DNA of 42,876 nucleotides from a virus, in IMG/VR virus record IMGVR_UViG_3300032291_002680, positions 1-42,876 of that record; one strand, written 5' to 3'. Position 1 is the first letter of the stretch. Every line of letters begins with the position of its first letter. The translations under genes and the position numbers were made by a program. The notes beneath the pieces were generated by a model. It had not been told where the DNA came from. It did no database searches and was given only the letters and a program-made list of their open reading frames with translations. Shown here in pieces: positions 22,048 through 28,352 of this stretch.

Positions 22048-23307
22048 CTAAAACTCATATTTTCCTCTTTTCTTCTCAACTACTTGTGTATGTTCATACC
22101 AACCTATCTCACTGACTTTTGATTGTGCTAAGTTGGCGTTTAATTCAATCGACCTAAATTCACCATAACGAACCTTGATCGGTTTAATAAAATAACGATC
22201 TAAGTTTTTGTTTAAAGTGCTAGGCTCTTTGCAAAAGTTTAAAACACTTGAACATGGTTGTTTCGCTCGCTTTGAAGCTTTGCTATCGCCAAACTCGTCA
22301 CCTTGAGAGATAACTAGAATATGCGTGTTAGTTCGTTTTGAAAGTTCTTCCATGCCTACATAAAAATCTAACAACTCAGCCCACTCATCTTTTTTACGAG
22401 GTAATAAAACTTTCTCAGCGTAATCAATGATAATTAAGCCGCGCTTTAAACCATCAAATCTACGATAAACTTCAGCTTCAATTTGACTTTGGGTTAAAGC
22501 TTCGCCGTTGGTGTATTCTAAGTTAAACCTAGTTTTAATCTTAGAGTCGTATTCTTGAATTGACTTAAGTGTGCCTTCGTTAGCGTAGCGGCCTGTTCGC
22601 CAATCGTTGTTATTGATACCAGCGCCATTGTGAATAAAGCGTGAGCCGAAGTTAAACTCGTCCATTTCCATATTCACAAAAAGAACGTCCATTATTTCAG
22701 TAGCATTTTGGGCTAAAGAAACGCAGTAATTGGTTTTACCAACGCCTGACATAGCAGTAAGCATAGTAATTGATTTTGGGTTAAAACCTTGGATAAGCTC
22801 TGAGACTTTCTCGAAGCCTGGTATGGTAACGATAGCCGTACCATTTTTAATCATTTCTTCATTTGTTTTAACGAGTGATAAAACATTGTGCTTCATGTTT
22901 AAGATTTTAGTAGGTGTAGCTTGAGCTTTTTTGTACTCGTTTATGAGTTTATCTAAACACTCTGGCTCATCTTGTAGTCTGTTTTGAAAGACAATAGCCC
23001 AATACCTTTTATGACATTCTTCTTGCCTAGCTAAAATCTTTTTAACTTCTAATGGCAACATGAACGTATGTTTGCGAATAACACCAATATAATCTTTGTA
23101 CTCATTAAAGATCATAGTCTTTGCTGCTAAGAAGCCAAATCTAACCTTAGCGTTTAAATCTAAGGCTATGCTCTTAGGCTCACAATCAGGCCAAGTTGAA
23201 CCATCTATGCCATGAGCCACTAATTCGTTGTTCGAGGCTTCATCACGCAACCTACGCATGATTACGGCGTTCATAAAGTCTAAGTAATTATCGTCTATTG
23301 CGTACAC
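22048..23307 (-). CDS. DnaB-like replicative DNA helicase
   Basis: 419 residues, GTG start with GGGGAG four bases upstream. The RecA-type core has Walker A A-M-S-G-V-G-K-T (185-192), the F-V-N-M-E-M-D motif (210-216), Walker B L-I-I-I-D-Y-A-E (291-298) and the motif H-I-L-V-I-S-Q (329-335). The N-terminal 130 residues are shorter than in cellular DnaB and helical. It should unwind DNA at the fork. Its first 20 bases overlap the putative loader gene, matching their joint role. No primase domain is seen. Confidence 0.85.
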   Translation of the reverse strand: MYAIDDNYLDFMNAVIMRRLRDEASNNELVAHGIDGSTWPDCEPKSIALDLNAKVRFGFLAAKTMIFNEYKDYIGVIRKHTFMLPLEVKKILARQEECHKRYWAIVFQNRLQDEPECLDKLINEYKKAQATPTKILNMKHNVLSLVKTNEEMIKNGTAIVTIPGFEKVSELIQGFNPKSITMLTAMSGVGKTNYCVSLAQNATEIMDVLFVNMEMDEFNFGSRFIHNGAGINNNDWRTGRYANEGTLKSIQEYDSKIKTRFNLEYTNGEALTQSQIEAEVYRRFDGLKRGLIIIDYAEKVLLPRKKDEWAELLDFYVGMEELSKRTNTHILVISQGDEFGDSKASKRAKQPCSSVLNFCKEPSTLNKNLDRYFIKPIKVRYGEFRSIELNANLAQSKVSEIGWYEHTQVVEKKRGKYEF

Positions 23308-23830
23308 CGATCTCCCCTTTGATAGCGATAGTTAAGAAACCTCTGAAATCTTGGTACGGTGCACCTTTTAGTTCGGTGATTCTGTACTTATCCATGAACC
23401 AGCGTTTTTTAGCCCCCAAAAAGGCTATAAACTCATCGTGTTCAGTCCAAATTTCTTTTATGAGTGTTAGGTGCTCTGTGAAAGCGCGGTGAAGCTGTAC
23501 GGTTTTAAGCGTTAAATAATAATCATCTTGTTCTAATTCGGTATCTGGTGGCAAAACTACACGATCAACTAATGGCTTAGGTTCCATTAAAAAATCAACG
23601 TAATCAGTCCAACGACCATTAACAAAAGTAGAAAATAACAAAGTGTATTCTTTACTTATGCAATTAGCTTTAATATGGTTTGAGTAATTTTCTAAGGCAC
23701 GACTAAATTGATCTAGTTTATCTGGGTCGTGTACTAGCTTCTTAAGCTTCTTAAAGCCAGCTACTTTACCTTCTTTTCGTGGATATTTCGAGTATAATAA
23801 CTCACATACTTCTGTGTAATCAACTTCCAT
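23288..23830 (-). CDS. Putative replication initiator / helicase loader
   Basis: 180 residues with an AAGGAG ribosome binding site. The Y-P-R-K-E-G-K-V-A-G-F-K-K-L-K-K (15-30) element and the F-S-T-F-V-N-G-R-W-T-D-Y (about 67-78) element match phage replication proteins that sit just before DnaB-type helicases, where a Y-P-R-K helix and an x-x-W-L-N-x-x-R-W-x-D motif are typical. The gene borders the non-coding region 23831-24532, consistent with the origin there. The mechanism (origin binding or loading) cannot be read directly. Confidence 0.65.
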   Translation of the reverse strand: MEVDYTEVCELLYSKYPRKEGKVAGFKKLKKLVHDPDKLDQFSRALENYSNHIKANCISKEYTLLFSTFVNGRWTDYVDFLMEPKPLVDRVVLPPDTELEQDDYYLTLKTVQLHRAFTEHLTLIKEIWTEHDEFIAFLGAKKRWFMDKYRITELKGAPYQDFRGFLTIAIKGEIGVRNRR

Positions 23831-23995
23831 AACGTAAACTCCTTTTTACCTTATGTAGTTAATGCTGAATGTAATATTGACTTAGTACAACTATTGACTT
23901 GATGCGATAAAAATGACAATTTTTAGACACTATTATTCATTACTTCGCTAACAGCTTACACTAGACTTACGCAGCTAACTTACCGTATGCACTTA

Positions 23996-24024
23996 CTCAA
24001 GCTTTAGCGGATTGGCTGCTTGAG
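23996..24024. other. Stem-loop, 7-bp stem
   Basis: CTCAAGC (23996-24002) and GCTTGAG (24018-24024) are perfect inverted arms around a 15-base loop. It is the first of two strong stem-loops in the candidate origin region; there is no T run to make it a terminator. Confidence 0.5.
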
Positions 24025-24057
24025 CGTTAGCGTTTGTTTTCACTCGTACAAGAACAC

Positions 24058-24076
24058 GTCTAAGCTTGCCTTAGAC
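24058..24076. other. Stem-loop, 7-bp stem
   Basis: GTCTAAG (24058-24064) and CTTAGAC (24070-24076) form a perfect hairpin around the 5-base loop CTTGC. No T run follows on either strand. Confidence 0.55.
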
Positions 24077-24233
24077 ACACAAGCCCCTAAGTCCGAGGCT
24101 AAACAACCCCGAACTCGGCTCGTATGTCAAAAAAAACACACCCCTCTAAATTTCAGCTTCGTAAAAAAATTTACAACTTGCCAACCACAGGCTTTAGAGG
24201 GTCGCCCCACCTTGCTACTTTTGTGATTTCTTC

Positions 24234-24273
24234 TAGTAGCTTATAGTTTCTAATAGTAGCTTATAGCTTCTAA
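24234..24273. repeat. 20-bp tandem direct repeat, two copies
   Basis: TAGTAGCTTATAGTTTCTAA (24234-24253) is followed immediately by TAGTAGCTTATAGCTTCTAA (24254-24273), one mismatch. Placed between the loader gene and the + strand island, it may be an iteron-like binding site for the putative initiator. Confidence 0.65.
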
Positions 24274-24532
24274 AAACTATATTCACTTCTCAACCGAACA
24301 GTGCGTATTTCTACCGACAGATAAATTGAGCGTTTATCAGAAGTCTTTGATCTATAAAGGTAGTTATAAACATCTCTACGTCTCTAACAACTAATGACCA
24401 AATAATTGTACACTAATAAATACAAATCAACAAATTTTAGACAAATAAATGATACTAACGCAGTAAATTATTTTTATAGTTAGTGATTAACTTAAACTTT
24501 AACGAAACAATTTTTATATAAAGGAAATCATC

Positions 24533-24718
24533 ATGCAAACACCAAAGAAAATTAAAACATCACTTAAGTTACAGATTTTATTCAACTCTATGTCTATCTT
24601 ACTAATATCTTATCTAATCGCTGTAGATGCGGTTCATACTGTGTCGGCAATCATTGGTTTTGTTTTAGCTATAGCCATTAAGTTAGCTAGCGATAACGTG
24701 GAGGATTTATGTCAATAA
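24533..24718 (+). CDS. Small two-segment membrane protein
   Basis: 61 residues after an AAAGGA ribosome binding site, first gene of the + strand island. A Lys-rich N-terminus (M-Q-T-P-K-K-I-K-T-S-L-K) precedes one or two hydrophobic segments, about 13-31 (L-Q-I-L-F-N-S-M-S-I-L-L-I-S-Y-L-I-A) and 34-52 (H-T-V-S-A-I-I-G-F-V-L-A-I-A-I). An acidic tail follows. Its end overlaps the RuvC-like gene by 10 bases. Function unknown; could be an envelope or exclusion protein. Confidence 0.6.
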   Translation: MQTPKKIKTSLKLQILFNSMSILLISYLIAVDAVHTVSAIIGFVLAIAIKLASDNVEDLCQ

Positions 24719-25248
24719 TCATCGGCATCGACCCTGGGATGACTGGCGGTATCTGCATCAGAGATTTAACCAATAATGAAATAGACTTAATGGTTATGCC
24801 AACTAAAGGCACTGTAAGGTTCACTAAGCTTATTGACACCGAGGCTATCGCAGATATGTTTACTGAAATTCGTAGTGAAATTAAGATGCTCTATATCGAG
24901 GAAATCTTTGCTATATCTAGCCAAGGCTCTGCTTCCATGCTTAGTTTTGGTCGTGGGTGGGGACAGATACTAGGTGTGATACACACGCTTAAAATCCCTT
25001 ACTACGTGGTTAGGCCGCAAGAATGGCAAAAGTATGTCTTACCTAAAGGTAAGGCAGGTACGACTAAGATTAGAGCCTTGCAAATGACTAATGAATTATT
25101 CCCTCATGTTGAACTAAGAGCAAGCGAGCGATCTAAGCTAGCCCACGAAGGTAAAGTAGATGCTCTATTGATTAGTGAGTTTGGTGTAAGACATTACAAA
25201 CATAGACTTGATATATCTAGCTTGAGTATTGAGAAAGTCGAGGCATAA
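24709..25248 (+). CDS. RuvC-like Holliday-junction resolvase / RNase H-fold nuclease
   Basis: 179 residues with GGAGG four bases before the ATG. The RNase H-fold acidic residues fit RuvC: D8 in I-G-I-D-P-G-M-T-G-G, E64/E65 in L-Y-I-E-E-I-F-A, and H146 with D151 in A-H-E-G-K-V-D-A-L-L-I-S-E. Length equals that of bacterial RuvC (about 170). It would cut four-way or branched DNA before packaging, useful in a Sak4-driven recombination pathway. The next gene begins two bases after its stop. Confidence 0.8.
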   Translation: MSIIIGIDPGMTGGICIRDLTNNEIDLMVMPTKGTVRFTKLIDTEAIADMFTEIRSEIKMLYIEEIFAISSQGSASMLSFGRGWGQILGVIHTLKIPYYVVRPQEWQKYVLPKGKAGTTKIRALQMTNELFPHVELRASERSKLAHEGKVDALLISEFGVRHYKHRLDISSLSIEKVEA

Positions 25249-25249
25249 C

Positions 25250-25804
25250 GTGAGTTTATTAACGCTAGCTCCGCTAACTTGTCATGAGGCTTATGGATTT
25301 GCTAAAAAAGATATGCCTTGTAAGTTCTATCGTACTGAAATTGATTTGATTAAAGGTTTTGTTGTTGAGCCTCCGAAGGATTGGAATGACGAGGCTTGGT
25401 CATGTGCGGTTATGTCTTACTATATGTGCTTAGGTATGACTAAACGTAACCCTGCTTTAGCTATTGGGGTCATGGATGACTCTGGCGTAAACAATGATTC
25501 TATTGAATGGTGCTTACTGAAAGCTGGCTTAGAACGAGACAGCAAAGGTGGGTTTGTAGTGATGCAGACTAACGAACCAATAGCACCACCAACCTTTAAA
25601 CCAGCAGCAGATACTTATTTAGATCGAGGCTATGAAGTCAAGCGTGATCTAAAACAAGGCGATCTATGTGTGTTTGAAGGCTTTGTGGGCTTCTTTCACC
25701 AGAATGGCGAAGGAAGTCTATATATCTGTGGTGGCTTTACGCTAGGCTCATTAGGCCTAGCTACCGCAGAAGACAAAACGTTAACTAAAGTTATTAGAGT
25801 TTAA
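25250..25804 (+). CDS. Possible CHAP/NlpC-like (TIGR02594-type) protein, active site uncertain
   Basis: 184 residues from GTG 25250, one base after the RuvC stop, with GAGG about nine bases upstream. Two regions recall the TIGR02594 cysteine-peptidase-like family: W-C-L-L-K-A-G-L (about 87-94, compare W-C-x-x-F-V-N-W) and Q-G-D-L-C-V-F-E-G-F-V-G-F-F-H (136-150, compare G-D-I-V-V-F-x-G-H-V-G-F). The family's His appears replaced by Phe (F145), and two Cys (52, 88) could be the nucleophile. It may be a degenerate or altered cell-wall hydrolase, or something else. Confidence 0.4.
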   Translation: MSLLTLAPLTCHEAYGFAKKDMPCKFYRTEIDLIKGFVVEPPKDWNDEAWSCAVMSYYMCLGMTKRNPALAIGVMDDSGVNNDSIEWCLLKAGLERDSKGGFVVMQTNEPIAPPTFKPAADTYLDRGYEVKRDLKQGDLCVFEGFVGFFHQNGEGSLYICGGFTLGSLGLATAEDKTLTKVIRV

Positions 25805-25855
25805 AACCATAGAGTCTTATCCTTTCTTCTCTATTGGTATTACAGGGTTTTCATG

Positions 25856-25947
25856 CTTAGTCTAGCGACTAAGGCTTAACCGCCCAAAAGTGTTAAGCGG
25901 CCTTATCCTTTGCCTGCCAGTGCAAGGGTCTTTCGCTAGAACTGGCA
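25856..25947 (+). other. Three consecutive stem-loops, structured intergenic RNA candidate
   Basis: In a 168-base gap three perfect hairpins follow each other: CTTAGTC/GACTAAG with loop TAGC (25856-25873), GCTTAAC/GTTAAGC with an 11-base loop (25874-25898) and TGCCAGT/ACTGGCA with a 19-base loop (25915-25947). The second can extend through AAGG/CCTT. No T run follows a stem; an AAGGA ribosome binding site for the next gene lies after the third. It may be a small RNA, a processed leader or a regulatory 5' UTR. Confidence 0.55.
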
Positions 25948-25972
25948 CTTATCTTTTTACAAGGATGTAAAA

Positions 25973-26206
25973 ATGTTAGTTTTGTGCATACTTCTGCAAA
26001 TCGCTCACGCTCAAGAAAATAAATTATCTATCTATAAGCACCAAATAATCTGTGAAACAGTCTGTTACCAAGATGGCGACGAAGCTGGCTTTGTTATCAA
26101 AGGTCAATGCTACTGCGCTAATAAACGTGATGTAACTAAAATCATAACTAAAGTTCAAACTAAGATTGAAAAAGAGAGTAAAGTTGAAAGCCAGATACGA
26201 TGGTAG
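25973..26206 (+). CDS. Secreted Cys-rich small protein
   Basis: 77 residues with AAGGATG before the ATG, downstream of the structured RNA. The N-terminus is hydrophobic (M-L-V-L-C-I-L-L-Q-I-A-H-A) and ends in A-H-A, a fair signal-peptidase site before Q14. The mature chain has C-E-T-V-C and G-Q-C-Y-C, which could form disulfides in the periplasm, then a Lys-rich helix. The last 23 bases overlap the nuclease gene. Function unknown; periplasmic exclusion or lysis control would fit. Confidence 0.55.
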   Translation: MLVLCILLQIAHAQENKLSIYKHQIICETVCYQDGDEAGFVIKGQCYCANKRDVTKIITKVQTKIEKESKVESQIRW

Positions 26207-26606
26207 TTCACAAAGGATAGGTGACTTCGCTGAGTATTTAGTCGCTTGCGACTTAATAAGCAAAGGGTATCGCATTCACATGGCAAGCCCTGGAAGCTTT
26301 TACGATATTATCCTAGATGACAACGGAAGGCTTTACAGGATTCAAGTTAAAGGAAGTCTTAAGCCTAAAAAGTTGAATTGCTATAAGTTTAATAATAGGG
26401 CTAAAAAAGTCGCTAATTATGACTTGGTGGCCTATGTAGCTATAGATCAAAAAAAAATAGCCTACGAAGTGGCTAGACTTGTAGGCGAACGGCATATATC
26501 TATAGATCGGTTTGAATCGATGACACTAAAGCTAGCCATCGAAACGCTAGATCGACAAACCTTTGAAATAACTGAACATGGCGAGATAGATCAAACTGAA
26601 GTATAA
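26184..26606 (+). CDS. PD-(D/E)XK nuclease, archaeal-resolvase-like
   Basis: 140 residues from TTG 26184 (a longer TTG start at 26166 is possible); AGAGAG lies just before. The fold signature is complete: G-D-F-A-E-Y-L-V (E17), F-Y-D-I-I-L-D (D41), R-I-Q-V-K-G-S (Q54, K56), then Y-D-L-V-A-Y-V-A-I-D. This is the PD-(D/E)XK group that includes Hjc resolvases and homing or restriction-type enzymes. It may process branched DNA or attack host DNA. It ends convergently, overlapping the minus-strand gene 26547-26711 by 60 bases. Confidence 0.75.
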   Translation: MKARYDGSSQRIGDFAEYLVACDLISKGYRIHMASPGSFYDIILDDNGRLYRIQVKGSLKPKKLNCYKFNNRAKKVANYDLVAYVAIDQKKIAYEVARLVGERHISIDRFESMTLKLAIETLDRQTFEITEHGEIDQTEV

Positions 26607-26711
26607 GGCTGCGGCTAGCGCTTCTATGGCGTTAGGATAGCGTTTATGGAGCGTTTCTATAGCTGTGGCTAAGTTGTCTAAGGCGTTAGGTTTGAAGGGT
26701 TTATAGGCCAT
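26547..26711 (-). CDS. 54-residue C-terminally anchored membrane protein
   Basis: From ATG 26711 with AGGAG nine bases upstream. The N-terminal 30 residues are polar and helical (K-P-N-A-L-D-N-L-A-T-A-I-E-T-L-H-K-R-Y), then A-L-A-A-A-L-Y-F-S-L-I-Y-L-A-M-F-S-Y-F forms a membrane helix. The end overlaps the convergent nuclease gene. It is the last of a chain of tiny coupled genes. Function unknown. Confidence 0.55.
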   Translation of the reverse strand: MAYKPFKPNALDNLATAIETLHKRYPNAIEALAAALYFSLIYLAMFSYFKGLSI

Positions 26712-26712
26712 A

Positions 26713-26826
26713 TTAGAACGCTCCTGCAAGGTAAGCTAAGGCGGCGAGTATCGCCGCGTGTGGTGTGAGGTATAGGATTGCTAAGTAAGTGATGTTGATA
26801 AAATGGTCTATTATGTCTTGTTTCAT
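26713..26826 (-). CDS. 37-residue hydrophobic membrane peptide
   Basis: ATG 26826 shares a base with the upstream gene's TAA (TAATG), so translation is coupled. M-K-Q-D-I-I-D-H-F precedes a long hydrophobic stretch (I-T-Y-L-A-I-L-Y-L-T-P-H-A-A-I-L-A-A-L-A-Y-L), enough for one or two short helices. Its stop lies just before the start of the 54-residue membrane protein, whose ribosome binding site is inside it. A holin-type or envelope role is possible. Confidence 0.5.
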   Translation of the reverse strand: MKQDIIDHFINITYLAILYLTPHAAILAALAYLAGAF

Positions 26827-27020
26827 TATTTAATTCCACTTCTTACTTCGTTTTTAATTAGCTTATCGGCTATAATTGAAGCATCGAATATCTCTATATC
26901 ACTAGGCATAGTTATATCGTTTAAATCGCAATAGTCTTTGACAAAAGTTTTTATACCAGTGTCGTAGTCGCCTTGAGTTAAGTGTTGCACAATAATATGA
27001 ATTAAATGATCTCGGTTCAT
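26826..27020 (-). CDS. Unknown small soluble protein
   Basis: 64 residues from ATG 27020, preferred over 27032 because a GGGG-type ribosome binding site lies six bases upstream and the upstream stop is adjacent. Charged alpha-helical sequence (H-L-I-H-I-I-V-Q-H-L-T-Q-G-D-Y-D) with an acidic middle and a K-N-E-V-R-S-G-I-K end. No family recognised. Confidence 0.55.
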   Translation of the reverse strand: MNRDHLIHIIVQHLTQGDYDTGIKTFVKDYCDLNDITMPSDIEIFDASIIADKLIKNEVRSGIK

Positions 27021-27021
27021 T

Positions 27022-27192
27022 CTAAACCCCATTCATTTCAGAATAAGCGACAAGACATCCACCTTTTAAGCACTCACGACCAAAAGCTTTGGCATCTTTT
27101 TTAGTCTCAAAAACAAAAAGAGTAAACTTTCTAGCTCTATGTGTTTTGATTGCTACAATATGCACTTTTTTATTTTTTGTTTTCTTTTTCAT
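27022..27192 (-). CDS. 56-residue basic protein
   Basis: ATG 27192 to TAG 27022, one base before the next gene's ATG. The N-terminus is strongly basic (M-K-K-K-T-K-N-K-K-V), followed by a beta-alpha unit (H-I-V-A-I-K-T-H-R-A-R-K-F-T-L-F-V-F-E-T) and a Cys pair (E-C-L-K-G-G-C). The compact alternating pattern and charge suggest nucleic-acid contact. It lies directly downstream of the recombinase gene and could assist it, but that is inference. Confidence 0.5.
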   Translation of the reverse strand: MKKKTKNKKVHIVAIKTHRARKFTLFVFETKKDAKAFGRECLKGGCLVAYSEMNGV

Positions 27193-27193
27193 T

Positions 27194-27763
27194 CTATCCT
27201 TCCTTCAAAGCCGTTATGCGGTTTGGGTTTAATAAGTTGTCTATACCTAAATAAGTCATGTTCATTTTTTCAGCGTATTCTACGCACTCAACATAAACCA
27301 TTGTCGAAGTGATAGCCCTATGGCCTAACGCCCGCTTGCAAAACATAATGTCACGCGTAGCCTTGTAAAGCTCAACGCCAAAGGTATGCCTAAAACAGTG
27401 AAAGCTTTTGGTTATGCCCTTTGGCCTTCTTGCATACCATTGTTGACGAACATAAGTCGTTGAAAAGTCGAACAAATGATAGGTCGGTAAAGCTAGTAAA
27501 GCTTGCACAAGATCGTCACTTATTTTGATTTGTCTGTTTTCACTGCCTTTAGTAGCTTCGATTAAGATTATGCCGTTCTTTTCGTCGATGTGGTCTTTGG
27601 TTAACAAGATTAGCTCTGACTGTCTAGCGCCAGTAGTTAAAGCTATGCGGCACATAAGGCCAAAGCGATCATTGGTTATGCTTGCTTGTATTGCTTCAAG
27701 CTCTTTAGCGTTGAAATACTTTTCTTGGGTTATGCGATGGTTTGAATTTGGGAATTGAGTCAT
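27194..27763 (-). CDS. Tyrosine recombinase, catalytic domain only
   Basis: 189 residues; start overlaps the upstream TGA as ATGA. The full active-site set is visible: R47 in T-G-A-R-Q-S-E, K72 in A-T-K-G-S, H122 and R125 in H-C-F-R-H-T-F, H148 in L-G-H-R-A and nucleophile Y157. Residues 1-20 are too short for an arm-binding plus core-binding domain, so this resembles the small FimB/FimE-like recombinases rather than a typical 320-400 residue integrase. It may integrate the phage, resolve multimers or invert DNA. Confidence 0.8.
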   Translation of the reverse strand: MTQFPNSNHRITQEKYFNAKELEAIQASITNDRFGLMCRIALTTGARQSELILLTKDHIDEKNGIILIEATKGSENRQIKISDDLVQALLALPTYHLFDFSTTYVRQQWYARRPKGITKSFHCFRHTFGVELYKATRDIMFCKRALGHRAITSTMVYVECVEYAEKMNMTYLGIDNLLNPNRITALKEG

Positions 27764-28044
27764 AAGTTACTCGCTTTCGACTTTTGTAGGTCTTCAAAGT
27801 GTTTTAATGTTAGTTGTTCTATTATCTTAAACATATCTGTGTTATGGTCGTTATTTAAGACCATTGATTGAAGTATTTTTTGAATCAAAAAAGCCTTGTC
27901 GAAAGCTTGCAAAACTTTAGAGTATTGAACCATATCGGCGCAATCTGAATAAACCACAAAGCGCGATGACCTCATGTCATCGTTATACTTTGGCGCGTCT
28001 TTTAGTCTGTTTAAAATTATTTCATAGTTAAAATTATTTCGCAT
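27760..28044 (-). CDS. Unknown helical protein
   Basis: 94 residues, ATGA-coupled to the recombinase gene downstream. Mostly alpha-helical (Y-E-I-I-L-N-R-L-K-D-A-P, then F-D-K-A-F-L-I-Q-K-I-L-Q-S-M-V), with one Cys and no transmembrane segment. The start follows the previous stop by one base. No family recognised. Confidence 0.55.
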   Translation of the reverse strand: MRNNFNYEIILNRLKDAPKYNDDMRSSRFVVYSDCADMVQYSKVLQAFDKAFLIQKILQSMVLNNDHNTDMFKIIEQLTLKHFEDLQKSKASNL

Positions 28045-28045
28045 A

Positions 28046-28351
28046 TTACTTTCTACTTTCTAAGACTTTCAAAAGTCTTTTGATGTATCTTGGCTTTGCT
28101 TTGATATGTAAGCACTTTGTTTCGTCTTCGCCAGTTTTATAGTCTATTGTTGAAGTCCAGCCATATATGTTTATAGAGTCATTAAAAGAGTCTATATGTT
28201 CAATGCCTTGTTGCCTTAACTCGTAAAGTATATCTTTTATCGAATAACTAGCGTCTTCAAAAATAAAACCTTGATCTTTAAAGTCGCCTAATTCGCAAGA
28301 CTCTGGCGTGACTGCTTGGTAGGTTTGTGAGACTGTGAATAATTGCTTCAT
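28046..28351 (-). CDS. Unknown phage protein downstream of dnaN
   Basis: 101 residues, alternating strand/helix (F-T-V-S-Q-T-Y-Q, then C-E-L-G-D-F-K-D-Q-G-F, then S-F-N-D-S-I-N-I-Y-G-W). It ends with a basic helix (K-P-R-Y-I-K-R-L-L-K-V-L-E-S-R-K). The S-C-E-x-G-D pattern recalls small phage proteins of unknown function. Start lies one base after the clamp gene's stop, so the two are likely co-translated; a clamp-related role is only a guess. Confidence 0.55.
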   Translation of the reverse strand: MKQLFTVSQTYQAVTPESCELGDFKDQGFIFEDASYSIKDILYELRQQGIEHIDSFNDSINIYGWTSTIDYKTGEDETKCLHIKAKPRYIKRLLKVLESRK

Positions 28352-28352
28352 G

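Larger units (their letters stand above)
23831..24532. other. Divergent non-coding region, candidate origin and promoters
   Basis: About 700 bases between the minus-strand replication genes and the + strand island. The left part has stem-loops (23996-24024 and 24058-24076), the middle a 20-bp tandem repeat (24234-24273), and the right part is very AT-rich with many short TAAT/ATAAA tracts before the 24533 gene. A 68-codon frame at 24020 is not convincing. It is adjacent to the loader and helicase, so an origin is a reasonable inference. Confidence 0.5.

Noticed and set aside
24020-24226. 68-codon + strand frame in the candidate origin region
   Set aside because: No ribosome binding site, odd composition and overlap with stem-loops; more likely non-coding.
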